From Flavobacteriaceae bacterium (GTDB lineage: Bacteria; Bacteroidota; Bacteroidia; Flavobacteriales; Flavobacteriaceae), in the NCBI GenBank assembly GCA_029253805.1, contig JAQWYU010000095.1, forward strand, positions 1-11,167: a stretch of 11,167 nucleotides of DNA. Reading direction: 5' to 3'. A program made the translations under genes and the position numbers. The notes below the pieces were generated by a model. That model worked only from the letters and a program-made list of their open reading frames with translations. It ran no database searches and was not told the origin of the DNA. Shown here piece by piece: positions 1-6,883 of this stretch. Numbering within the stretch: position 1 is the first letter of the stretch; every line of letters begins with the position of its first letter.

Positions 1-1
1 C

Positions 2-208
2 CCAGGCCTTATTTTGGAATTGAGTTATGCTAGCAATACGATTTTATGCAGTAAGGTTATATTAAACCCTACAAAACTAATCAAAATAGAGCCTCCTAAA
101 AAGGGAGAAACCGTATCGCAGCTTGAATATGATAAAATCGTAGAAAAAAAGATGGATGAAATGTCTCAAAGAGGGCCGACGAGGGTTCAGATTGAGGTCA
201 TGGACTAA
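2..208 (+). CDS. GLPGLI family protein, C-terminal fragment (5' end outside window)
   Basis: This is the last 68 codons of a gene that begins before the window; the frame is open from base 2. The first visible residues, PGLILEL, are the end of the GLPGLI signature that names this family of secreted Bacteroidota proteins of unknown function (PF09697/TIGR01200-type). Downstream, TILCSK, a KGE..S..EY block and a lysine-rich end follow. By eye, about 31 of 54 aligned residues match the C-terminus of the next gene, so the two are tandem paralogues. The end differs (acidic IEVMD rather than a basic tail). No function is assigned; the family is usually found near outer-membrane barrel proteins, as here. 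Confidence 0.85.
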   Translation, partial: PGLILELSYASNTILCSKVILNPTKLIKIEPPKKGETVSQLEYDKIVEKKMDEMSQRGPTRVQIEVMD

Positions 209-235
209 TTTAAATAAATTTTAACGTATTACCAT

Positions 236-253
236 TAAACTATATGTAGTTTA
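236..253. repeat. Perfect 7-bp inverted repeat between the two GLPGLI genes
   Basis: TAAACTA, a 4-base loop TATG, then TAGTTTA. The stem is AT-rich and has no T-run after it, so it is not a convincing intrinsic terminator. The right arm with the next base reads TAGTTTAG, close to the Bacteroidota -7 box TAnnTTTG, but there is no TTTG-like -33 box at the expected distance. It could be a weak operator, a promoter part or chance. Confidence 0.3.
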
Positions 254-280
254 GCCTGTCGATATAAATAAATAAAAATT

Positions 281-1147
281 ATGTTTTCTTTTAATAAGTT
301 ACAACAAATTACATTGGGAGTAATTTTTTTGCTTTCCACATTCAGTTACGCTCAAGATTTTCAAGGTAAAGCGTATTATTTTTCCAAGACATCTGTTGAT
401 ATGGATGGATGGGGTGGTCGTAAAATGTCTGACCAACAAAAAAAACAAATTGCAGACCGTATGCGAAGTATGTTTGAGAAAACATACATTCTTACTTTCG
501 ATAGGGAATCGTCAACCTACATGGAAGATGAGGTTCTTGAAGCCCCTGGCCGAGGTGGTGGGTTTGGTATGTGGGGAAAAAGTTTTTCTTCTGGCTTACA
601 GTATAAAAATATAAAAAGTAAACGTTTACTGCAGGACCAAGAGTTTTTTGGAAAACAATTTTTAATTTCAGATTCCCTTACCAACCTTGAATGGCAATTG
701 ACCACTGAAACGAAACAAATTGGTCAATATGTTTGTATGAAAGCGATAGCAACCAAAAAAGTCGATGAATTTGACTGGCGAAGCATGCGAAGAAAAAAAC
801 CTTCTAAATCCTCAAACACTAAGAAAGATTCCACCAAAACAACCAATATTTCTGATGATATCGAAATACCAAAGGAAATTGAAGTTACAGCGTGGTACAC
901 TCCACAGATTCCTGTTAGTCAAGGACCTGGAGATTTCTGGGGATTACCCGGCCTAATACTTGAGGTTAACACTGACAAAACAACTATTTTATGTTCCAAG
1001 ATCATAATGAATCCTGAAGAAAAAGAAGTTATTGAAGCTCCAGAAAAAGGAGAGGTTGTAAGTCGTGCTGAATACAACGACATAGTAAAGAAAAAAACTG
1101 AAGAGATGCGCTCCATGTATGGAGGCAGAAATAGAAGGAGAAAATAA
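281..1147 (+). CDS. GLPGLI family secreted protein
   Basis: A complete 288-residue protein. Residues 1-24 form a signal peptide: a short basic start, the hydrophobic core ITLGVIFLL, and a likely cleavage at SYA|Q. No Cys follows the cleavage site, so it is not a lipoprotein; periplasmic or exported location is inferred. The signature GLPGLI lies at residues 221-226, followed by a beta-rich end with a single Cys in TILCSK. Residues about 160-190 are a Lys/Ser/Thr-rich linker and the C-terminus is very basic (RNRRRK). The ATG is the first in frame and gives a full signal peptide; as usual in this phylum there is no Shine-Dalgarno, only an A-rich stretch. It follows a tandem paralogue and lies 24 bases before the outer-membrane barrel gene, so co-transcription is likely. 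The biochemical role is unknown; a link to the neighbouring barrel is inferred only. Confidence 0.88.
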   Translation: MFSFNKLQQITLGVIFLLSTFSYAQDFQGKAYYFSKTSVDMDGWGGRKMSDQQKKQIADRMRSMFEKTYILTFDRESSTYMEDEVLEAPGRGGGFGMWGKSFSSGLQYKNIKSKRLLQDQEFFGKQFLISDSLTNLEWQLTTETKQIGQYVCMKAIATKKVDEFDWRSMRRKKPSKSSNTKKDSTKTTNISDDIEIPKEIEVTAWYTPQIPVSQGPGDFWGLPGLILEVNTDKTTILCSKIIMNPEEKEVIEAPEKGEVVSRAEYNDIVKKKTEEMRSMYGGRNRRRK

Positions 1148-1171
1148 TACAAACACAGAAATCGTTGCCTT

Positions 1172-3883
1172 ATGAAATACATTTTATCTATAATTTTACT
1201 CGCATTTAGTATTACAGGATTCTCTCAAGTCAAGTTAGAGGGGGTCATTAAAGATAGCCTGGGTAGCCCTTTAGAATTAGCCAATGTTATCGCTATTAAT
1301 AAAGCAACTAAGTCATTAGATTCGTATGCTATAACTAACGATGATGGTGTTTTTCGTTTAAATCTAAAAAAGAATACTACTTATTCGATTCAAGCTAGTT
1401 ACATAGGGATGAAGTCTTTAGACCAGCCTTTACAAACTAAAGAAGATGATATGGTTCAGGACTTTGTACTTGTCCAGGATAATTCTTTGGATGAAGTAGA
1501 ATTAACCTATGAAATGCCTGTGACCGTTAGCGGAGACACCTTGGTTTATAATGCTGATTCATTTAATACTGGTACTGAAAGAAAATTAGAGGACGTTTTA
1601 AAAAACCTTCCCGGAGTTGAGATTAATGATGATGGCCAAGTTGAGGTTGAGGGTAAGGTGGTGAGTAAACTCATGGTTGAAGGAAAAGATTTTTTTGATG
1701 GGGATACTAAGTTAGCCACAAAAAACATCCCTTCCAATGCTGTAGATAAGGTTCAGGTTTTAAAAAACTATTCGGAAGTGGGACAACTTGGTGGTGTCAC
1801 TAATAACCAAGACAATATAGCTATTAATGTCAAGCTTAAAGACGGAAAGAAAAACTTCTGGTTTGGTAATGTCACAGCTGGGGGAGGTAATTCAGACGCC
1901 AACGAACTTTATTTAGCCCAACCTAAGTTATTTTATTATAGTCCTGAATACAGTGTTAATTTTATTGGAGACTTAAATAATATTGGTGAAGTTGGATTTT
2001 CCCGACGAGACTATTATAATTTTTCGGGTGGATTTAAATCACCGAGCCGAAATAGCGGTACAAACTTAAGTCTGGGCAATAATGATATTAGTGCTTTAGT
2101 ATTACAAAATAACAGAGCTAAAGATATTAACACCAAGTTTGCCGCTGGTAATTTTAGTTGGTCTCCAAAAAAAACTTTAGATTTAGGTGGATTTGCTATC
2201 TTTTCAAATACTAAAAATGAATTACAAGAAAATAGAAGCACTCAATATTCAGACGCTGACTTAGGCATTCCTAATGAAGACACACAAAGTAATACCATTC
2301 AAAATAATGATCTAGGATTATTTAAGCTGACTACGAAGTTTCAACCAAATCCTAACAATCAACTTGAATACGAAGCCCTTGGTAATTTATCTAAAAGCTC
2401 TCAAGACCAACAATTCAATTCATCTGTTAATGGTTCAATTAACCAGCTTGAGGATATTAACCCATTCAGTTTCAACCAAAGTTTGAATTATTATTATACA
2501 CTTAACGAAACCAACATTTTTGCTTTTGAGGCTCAGCATTTAATTAAAGACGAGGACCCTTTTTACAACGCCATTTTAGAAGATAAGGATAATTATAACG
2601 GAACAGCCAATGATTTAGGTTTGAACGGTTCACAAATAGATTATAATCTAGCTCAGGAAAAGAGAGTACAGTCAAATCAAGTTGATGCTAAGTTGGACTA
2701 TTGGAATATTCTCAACAAAAAGAGTAATATTAATTTTACACTTGGAACCATAGCAAGTCGTCAGCAATTTGATTCTAATATCTTTCAAAATTTAGATGAT
2801 CAGTCAGTTTTTGATCCAACTCCTACAATTGCCGGAGGTTTATCAACTAATGATATTGCTTATAATTTTTCAGACGTTTATTTAGGGTTACATTACCGAT
2901 TAAAATACAATAATTTCACTTTTACACCTGGTGTTTCAGCGCATGCATATTCAATTTCAAACACTCAATTTAATGAGAAAACAACTGATAATTTTTATAG
3001 GTTTTTACCTGATTTTAACATGAGATATGATATTAAAAAGAGTGAAACATTGAATTTAACATATCGAATGCAAACACAGTTTACAGATGTTTCACAGTTT
3101 GCAAGTGGTCTAGTTTTGAATAACTATAATTCGTTATTTACTGGGTCACCAGAGCTGGAAAGTGCGCTTTCTCATAATATAAACTTATCATACTATAGCT
3201 TTAATATGTTTAATTATACTAATATTTTTGCTAACATCAATTACAGTAAAAGCATTGATAACATTAGAACTGAATCTATTTTTACTCCAGGAAGTGTAAT
3301 TCGAGTTTCTACCCCTTTTAATTCCAATTTTGCAGATGAAAATTTATCAGCAAGCGGGCGTTACCAGCGTACTTTTGGAAAACTGAGAGGATCTGTAAGA
3401 GCCAATTTAAATTACTCTAAGTTTAATCAATTTATTCAGGGTAGACGTTCTGTTAATGAAAGCTTTTCACAAACTTATAGAGCTGAATTTCGTACTAATT
3501 TTAGAACAGCACCTAACGTTGATTTAAGCTACCGTTACTCAATTCAGGATAATAACTTAGGAGCTAACACCACTAAATTTTTTACTAAAAGTCCTACGAT
3601 TGAAATAGATGCATTATTTCTAAAGTCCTTTACTTTTAGAACGGATTACTCTTATAATGATTTTAGCGATGAGCAGAATTCAATTAATACCTATGAATTT
3701 TGGAATGCTTCTCTTTCTTACAGAAAAGATGAAGACTCAAATTTTGAGTATGAACTGAAGGCTACCAACATTCTTGATACACGGTCACAAAACCAAAGTA
3801 ATGCCTCTAATATTTCAGTCAGTGCAACCGAATACTTTATCCAACCACGCTATTTAACCTTCCGCGTACGTTATGAACTTTAA
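1172..3883 (+). CDS. Outer-membrane beta-barrel protein, TonB-receptor-like (OMP_b-brl_3 type) with carboxypeptidase-regulatory-like domain
   Basis: A 903-residue outer-membrane protein. Residues 1-18 are a signal peptide (core ILSIILLAFSITGF, cleavage near FS|Q). Residues about 20-95 match a carboxypeptidase-regulatory-like/CarboxypepD_reg fold (GVIKDSLGSPLELANVIA..., DDGVFRL). Residues about 125-225 are plug-like (ERKLEDVLKNLPGVEIN, VDKVQVLKNYSEVGQLGG). The rest is Asn/Ser/Tyr/Phe-rich alternating sequence typical of a large beta barrel, ending in the strand LTFRVRYEL. No clear TonB box is visible, and no SusD-like lipoprotein gene adjoins it, so it is not a standard SusC. Pairing with GLPGLI genes is common in Flavobacteriia. 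Substrate unknown; transport, export or a surface role are all possible. It lies 24 bases after the GLPGLI gene, probably in one operon. Confidence 0.85.
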   Translation: MKYILSIILLAFSITGFSQVKLEGVIKDSLGSPLELANVIAINKATKSLDSYAITNDDGVFRLNLKKNTTYSIQASYIGMKSLDQPLQTKEDDMVQDFVLVQDNSLDEVELTYEMPVTVSGDTLVYNADSFNTGTERKLEDVLKNLPGVEINDDGQVEVEGKVVSKLMVEGKDFFDGDTKLATKNIPSNAVDKVQVLKNYSEVGQLGGVTNNQDNIAINVKLKDGKKNFWFGNVTAGGGNSDANELYLAQPKLFYYSPEYSVNFIGDLNNIGEVGFSRRDYYNFSGGFKSPSRNSGTNLSLGNNDISALVLQNNRAKDINTKFAAGNFSWSPKKTLDLGGFAIFSNTKNELQENRSTQYSDADLGIPNEDTQSNTIQNNDLGLFKLTTKFQPNPNNQLEYEALGNLSKSSQDQQFNSSVNGSINQLEDINPFSFNQSLNYYYTLNETNIFAFEAQHLIKDEDPFYNAILEDKDNYNGTANDLGLNGSQIDYNLAQEKRVQSNQVDAKLDYWNILNKKSNINFTLGTIASRQQFDSNIFQNLDDQSVFDPTPTIAGGLSTNDIAYNFSDVYLGLHYRLKYNNFTFTPGVSAHAYSISNTQFNEKTTDNFYRFLPDFNMRYDIKKSETLNLTYRMQTQFTDVSQFASGLVLNNYNSLFTGSPELESALSHNINLSYYSFNMFNYTNIFANINYSKSIDNIRTESIFTPGSVIRVSTPFNSNFADENLSASGRYQRTFGKLRGSVRANLNYSKFNQFIQGRRSVNESFSQTYRAEFRTNFRTAPNVDLSYRYSIQDNNLGANTTKFFTKSPTIEIDALFLKSFTFRTDYSYNDFSDEQNSINTYEFWNASLSYRKDEDSNFEYELKATNILDTRSQNQSNASNISVSATEYFIQPRYLTFRVRYEL

Positions 3884-4270
3884 TCCTTGATTAACTTGGT
3901 GCCAAAGTTTTTAATAGTTGCCTTTTGACAAGCATATAATATCTCTTTTTTTATATATAAATTGCTTACTTCAAATATTATTAGTTAACTAGCTGATAAA
4001 CTAATATTTAAATCAATGAAAAGATAGGATTCACTATAAAGAGAAAGCCCGACTTCAAGTATTTACAAGAAAATAAAAATCAGTGTATTGAACCCTCTTG
4101 GATTTAATATAATGAAGATTTTTACAGATTAAAATTTGAAGATCCATTCATTTCTAGTATTATAGGTCTATCAGCTCTAATTGTTACTATTATATTTGTA
4201 GTTTTTTAATTAATGAGAGTTTTTATCCTAGATATATTATTTCTTTGATTTTAGTACCATGGCTCTCAAG
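3884..4270. other. Convergent intergenic gap, 387 bases
   Basis: This gap separates the convergent barrel gene and metK. An AT-only imperfect inverted repeat (3973-3986 with 3998-4009, three-base bulge) includes the palindrome TAGTTAACTA at 3982-3991. A distant TGAGAG (4214-4219) / CTCTCA (4263-4268) pair has a 43-base loop. Neither has the GC stem plus T-run of a strong terminator, so how the two converging transcripts end is not evident. The gap also contains the decayed reading frame listed separately at 4012-4209. Confidence 0.5.
4012..4209 (+). pseudogene. Possible remnant of a small membrane-protein gene (in-frame stop)
   Basis: One frame reads as a plausible peptide of 65 codons broken by a single TAA at 4105-4107. 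The upstream part includes KPDFKYLQENKNQCIEPSWI. The downstream part, starting YNEDFYRLKFEDPF, ends in a hydrophobic run, SSIIGLSALIVTIIFVVF, long enough for one transmembrane helix, then TAA at 4207-4209. A CAA-to-TAA change would explain the break (WI-Q-YNED). There is no ATG in this frame and a stop at 4009 just before it, so the 5' end is also lost. I do not recognise a family. It could be chance in AT-rich DNA; the charged segment followed by a helix is what suggests a real origin. Confidence 0.3.
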
Positions 4271-5527
4271 TTAGTCTTCAGTCTTAAATGCTTTTTTTAT
4301 AGCGTCAACGTAGTCTAGTTTTTCCCAAGTAAATAATTCTACTTTTAATGATTTACTTTCTCCATTGGGTTGATGAAAAACTTTTGAAACATACTTATTT
4401 TCACGCCCCATATGCCCATATGCAGCAGTTTCACTATAAATAGGGTTTCTAAGTTTTAGTCGTTTTTCAATAGCTGCAGGTTTCAAGTCAAATAACTTTG
4501 AGATCTTAATAGCAATTTCTCCATCAGTTAAATTATAGGGACAAGTGCCATAGGTATCAATAAATATCCCCATTGGTTCTGCAACTCCAATAGCATAACT
4601 CACTTGAACTAAAACTTCTGAACACAGTCCAGATGCTACCATATTTTTTGCGATGTGACGGGTTGCATACGCTGCACTTCTATCTACCTTACTGGGGTCT
4701 TTCCCAGAAAAAGCTCCGCCGCCGTGAGCTCCTTTTCCTCCGTAAGTATCAACAATTATTTTACGACCTGTTAAGCCAGTATCTCCATGAGGCCCACCTA
4801 TTACAAATTTTCCAGTTGGGTTGATGTGATAGGTAATTTGATCGTTAAAAAGTTTTTGTATATGTGCTGGGAGTTTGGCGATAACTCTAGGGATTAATTT
4901 TGTTTTTAAATCTTTACGGATTTCAGCTAACATGGTGACTTCATCATCAAAATCATCATGTTGTGTAGAGATCACTATTGCGTTTATGCTTTTAGGGGTA
5001 TTATCATGATCATATTCAATTGTAACCTGACTTTTAGAATCGGGTCTTAAATAAGGAATGTCTGTTCCTTCTCGCCGCATTGCTGCAAGTTCAATTAATA
5101 TCCGGTGTGAAAGATCCAATGCTAAAGGCATGTAGTTCTCGGTTTCATTGGTTGCATAACCAAACATCATTCCTTGATCCCCAGCTCCTTGTTCTTCATC
5201 TCCTCTTTCTACTCCTCTGTTAATGTCTTCAGATTGTTCGTGAATTGCTGAAAGTACTCCACATGAGTTGCCGTCAAACATATAATCGCCCTTTGTGTAG
5301 CCTATTTTATTTATGGTGTCACGTGCAATTTTTTGTACGTCAAGATAGGTTTTAGATTTAACCTCTCCTGCTAGGATTACTTGGCCAGTAGTCACCAAAG
5401 TTTCACAAGCAACTTTTGAATTTGGATCAAAAGCTAAAAAATGATCAATTAGTGCATCGCTAATTTGGTCTGAAACCTTATCAGGGTGACCTTCTGAAAC
5501 GCTTTCGGAGGTAAATAAGTAACTCAT
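4271..5527 (-). CDS. metK: S-adenosylmethionine synthetase (methionine adenosyltransferase)
   Basis: This cytoplasmic enzyme makes S-adenosylmethionine from methionine and ATP, releasing phosphate and pyrophosphate; it is the cell's methyl donor supply. The 418-residue protein starts [22 protein letters not shown] at residues 13-17 holds the active-site His14 and metal-binding Asp16. [13 protein letters not shown] (114-126) is the first family signature; DTGLTGRK (249-256) and the glycine-rich [16 protein letters not shown] (269-284) give the phosphate-binding loop and catalytic Lys/Asp/Arg residues. All three domains are present; it is somewhat longer than the 384-residue E. coli enzyme, with extra length spread through the middle and the end. 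The start is the only ATG that gives the conserved N-terminus. It is a single gene, divergent from the aromatic operon, with its own promoter and a structured leader. Confidence 0.97.
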   Translation of the reverse strand: MSYLFTSESVSEGHPDKVSDQISDALIDHFLAFDPNSKVACETLVTTGQVILAGEVKSKTYLDVQKIARDTINKIGYTKGDYMFDGNSCGVLSAIHEQSEDINRGVERGDEEQGAGDQGMMFGYATNETENYMPLALDLSHRILIELAAMRREGTDIPYLRPDSKSQVTIEYDHDNTPKSINAIVISTQHDDFDDEVTMLAEIRKDLKTKLIPRVIAKLPAHIQKLFNDQITYHINPTGKFVIGGPHGDTGLTGRKIIVDTYGGKGAHGGGAFSGKDPSKVDRSAAYATRHIAKNMVASGLCSEVLVQVSYAIGVAEPMGIFIDTYGTCPYNLTDGEIAIKISKLFDLKPAAIEKRLKLRNPIYSETAAYGHMGRENKYVSKVFHQPNGESKSLKVELFTWEKLDYVDAIKKAFKTED

Positions 5528-5618
5528 AAATTATGTTTTTAAAGAACAAAGAAATTTAGATTGCAGTGCTGTAGAGTAGAATGTACTGCTTTAGCTTTTT
5601 TTTGTGAGGTTGCAATCA
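5528..5618 (-). promoter_or_regulatory. Structured 5' leader of metK (candidate regulatory RNA)
   Basis: On the minus strand the leader carries GATTGCA (5617-5611) and its exact complement TGCAATC (5565-5559), a 7-bp pairing over a 45-base interval. A competing hairpin pairs GCAGT (5589-5585) with ACTGC (5567-5563), reusing part of the same 3' arm, so the two cannot coexist. The interval also has GCAACC and GCTAAAGC (5595-5588). GCUAAA is a conserved element of SAM-II riboswitches and GCAACC occurs in SAM-I cores, which is suggestive before a SAM synthetase gene, but I cannot fit either family in full. A 4-bp GAGG (5634-5631)/CCTC (5609-5606) pairing would give a SAM-II-like pseudoknot if transcription began further upstream. 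No intrinsic terminator is seen, so any control may act on translation. The end near metK is AT-rich and unstructured. Confidence 0.45.
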
Positions 5619-5621
5619 GAT

Positions 5622-5651
5622 CAAATTTATCCTCTAGATTTAGAATACAAA
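5622..5651 (-). promoter_or_regulatory. Candidate metK promoter (TTTG-18-TAAATTTG)
   Basis: On the minus strand, TTTG (5651-5648) lies 18 bases before TAAATTTG (5629-5622), which exactly matches the Bacteroidota -7 box TAnnTTTG with its -33 box. Transcription would start near 5618-5614, right at the GATTGCA arm of the metK leader, leaving about 90 bases of leader. A second TAAATTTG at 5655-5648 could be an alternative -7 box, but it lacks a good -33 element. Confidence 0.5.
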
Positions 5652-5655
5652 TTTA

Positions 5656-5872
5656 CATAATATAGAACTAATAAAAAAACTTTATCTATAACACTATTGT
5701 TATTGAGATTTTATTTCTGTGATAATATTTAACCGATAAGCAATACAAAAGAGTTTATCTTTAGTTGTATTCTTCAATATGTGTAAAAAAAATAGTATTT
5801 AGCTAATGGATAGCTACTTTTATTAAATTATTCATAATTATTCCGACTAAATAACAAAAACAATAAATTAAA
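5656..5872. other. AT-rich spacer between the divergent metK and aromatic-operon promoters
   Basis: I see no gene here; all frames are interrupted by frequent stops. The only visible structure is a self-complementary direct repeat, TAGCTA (5800-5805), ATGGA, TAGCTA (5811-5816), which can fold as a 6-bp hairpin. It could be a protein-binding site or chance. Confidence 0.4.
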
Positions 5873-5903
5873 TTTTGATTAATATAAAAAATAGATACTT
5901 TAG
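5873..5903 (+). promoter_or_regulatory. Candidate promoter of the aromatic amino acid operon
   Basis: TTTTG at 5873-5877 is followed after 18 bases by TACTTTAG (5896-5903), one mismatch from the Bacteroidota -7 consensus TAnnTTTG. The spacing equals that of the metK promoter candidate. Transcription would begin at about 5908-5912, some ten bases before the leader peptide ATG and about 145 bases before pheA, so the whole attenuator is transcribed. Confidence 0.5.
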
Positions 5904-5921
5904 CTTCACAGTTAATTAATT

Positions 5922-5999
5922 ATGGTAAAATTAAATTATATTTTCTATAGCTTTTATTATTTCTTTTTTGGAAAAGAAGTCGAGACTCTATATGTGTAA
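5922..5999 (+). CDS. Phe/Tyr-rich leader peptide of the pheA operon attenuator
   Basis: A 25-residue peptide with ATG start and TAA stop. Residues 6-16 read YIFYSFYYFFF: nine of eleven are Phe or Tyr, ending in three consecutive Phe codons (5961-5969). A further Tyr is residue 24. This is the hallmark of leader peptides of ribosome-mediated attenuators such as E. coli pheL, here reading both products of the downstream operon. The last codons (from 5980, encoding ...ETLY) overlap the 5' arm of the antiterminator, so a ribosome that reaches the stop covers that arm, while one stalled in the aromatic run leaves most of it free. The gene lies between a promoter-like pair and a terminator just before pheA. 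The peptide itself probably has no function. It is too AT-rich and short for routine gene calling; chance is possible but unlikely given codons, position and structures together. Confidence 0.85.
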   Translation: MVKLNYIFYSFYYFFFGKEVETLYV

Positions 6000-6032
6000 T
6001 TTATCAATATAAATTTTAAATATAAGTCTCGA
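5980..6032 (+). promoter_or_regulatory. Antiterminator hairpin of the pheA attenuator
   Basis: TCGAGACTCTATAT (5980-5993) pairs with ATATAAGTCTCGA (6020-6032): 13 base pairs with a single bulged C at 5988 and a 26-base AT-rich loop. The 3' arm includes six of the eight bases (6027-6032) of the terminator's 5' arm, so the two hairpins exclude each other. The 5' arm is inside the leader peptide gene, which ties the choice to ribosome position. Confidence 0.8.
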
Positions 6033-6055
6033 TGTTAACATCGAGATTTTTTTTT
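6024..6055 (+). terminator. Intrinsic terminator (attenuator) directly before pheA
   Basis: TCTCGATG (6027-6034), loop TTAA, CATCGAGA (6039-6046): a perfect 8-bp stem, extendable outward by one G-T and two A-T pairs, followed by nine T (6047-6055). The pheA ATG starts at the next base. Such a hairpin ahead of an operon's first gene, rather than after a gene, indicates conditional termination. Its 5' arm is shared with the antiterminator. Confidence 0.88.
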
Positions 6056-6883
6056 ATGATAAAAAGAGTAGCCATACAGGGAATTGAAGGGTCTTTCCAC
6101 TACATTGTTTCTAAATCATATTTTGACGAGCCCGTAAAGATATGTCCATATCTTTCATTTGGTGATGTTGTAGACAGCTTAACGTCTAAAAATACAGATA
6201 TAGCTATTATGGCATTAGAAAACTCTATAGCTGGATCAATAATTCCCAATTATGCTCATATTGATGATCAAAATCTTCATATTACAGGAGAATTTTTTCT
6301 AGAGATACAACATAATCTAATGGCGCTTAGTGGACAAAAAATTAGTGATATTAAAGAAGTACTATCACACCCAATGGCCTTGTTGCAATGTAAAGAGTTC
6401 TTTAGGCGTCACCCGCATATAAAATTAATAGAGGATTCAGACACTGCTGAAGTTGCAAGAAGAATCCAGAACAACCAAATTATGGGAGTTGCTGCAATAG
6501 CTAGCAAAGAAGCCGCCCGAATATTTAACTTAAATATCTTAAAACAGAGCATACAAACCATAAAGCACAATGAAACACGTTTCGTGATTGTTGAAAGAAT
6601 ACTTGAACCAAAAAACACTAATCTTGTAAATAAAGCTTCTGTAAAATTCTTATTAGACCACAAGCGAGGAAGTCTAGCGGCTATGCTCAATGTAATGAGT
6701 GATTGTAATTTAAATTTGACAAAAATTCAATCACTTCCAAAAATTGACACTCCATGGAAATACGCCTTTTTTGTAGATATTACTTTCAAATCATACGCAG
6801 ATTATCAAAAAGGAAAAGCAATCATGGAAATTATGGCTGAAGAATTTAAAATATTAGGTGAATATAAAAACGCAAAAAAATAA
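6056..6883 (+). CDS. pheA: Prephenate dehydratase with C-terminal ACT domain
   Basis: It converts prephenate to phenylpyruvate, the Phe branch. The protein has 275 residues from the ATG at 6056. The PDT domain (about 1-180) shows QGIEGSF near the start, ALENSIAGS with ENS at 55-57, SHPMALLQC (104-112), DTAEVA (129-134) and the catalytic TRF (174-176). The ACT domain (about 195-265) has RGSLAAML and KIQSLP; the E. coli Phe-binding motif ESRP is QSLP here. There is no chorismate mutase domain; that activity is fused to DAHP synthase later in the operon. An in-frame ATG at 6032 would add eight residues encoded by the terminator hairpin and T-run, so it is rejected; the MIKRVAIQG start matches the family. 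The stop overlaps the next gene by one base (TAATG). Expression is likely set by the Phe/Tyr attenuator. Confidence 0.95.
   Translation: MIKRVAIQGIEGSFHYIVSKSYFDEPVKICPYLSFGDVVDSLTSKNTDIAIMALENSIAGSIIPNYAHIDDQNLHITGEFFLEIQHNLMALSGQKISDIKEVLSHPMALLQCKEFFRRHPHIKLIEDSDTAEVARRIQNNQIMGVAAIASKEAARIFNLNILKQSIQTIKHNETRFVIVERILEPKNTNLVNKASVKFLLDHKRGSLAAMLNVMSDCNLNLTKIQSLPKIDTPWKYAFFVDITFKSYADYQKGKAIMEIMAEEFKILGEYKNAKK

Noticed and set aside
919..1182. Antisense 87-codon frame across the GLPGLI gene
   Set aside because: It is a shadow of the GLPGLI coding frame with no family resemblance; other antisense frames inside rsgA-, tyrA-, pheA- and metK-type genes were dismissed for the same reason.
3973..4009. 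AT-only imperfect hairpin after the barrel gene as a terminator
   Set aside because: The stem has almost no G/C, contains a bulge and is not followed by a T-run.
5542..5652. Open frame of 37 codons on the minus strand across the metK leader (contains DKFDLIATSQKKAKAVHST)
   Set aside because: It has no ATG, GTG or TTG in frame, no enrichment for Met or Cys codons, and overlaps inverted-repeat structure better explained as RNA. It could be revisited if homologous peptides are found.
5800..5816. TAGCTA hairpin in the spacer as a transcription terminator or operator
   Set aside because: It is short, palindromic and AT-rich with no supporting context; chance is likely in such DNA.
6032..6055. 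Upstream in-frame ATG for pheA adding eight residues (MLTSRFFF)
   Set aside because: These codons are the terminator hairpin and its T-run; the next Met matches the family N-terminus.
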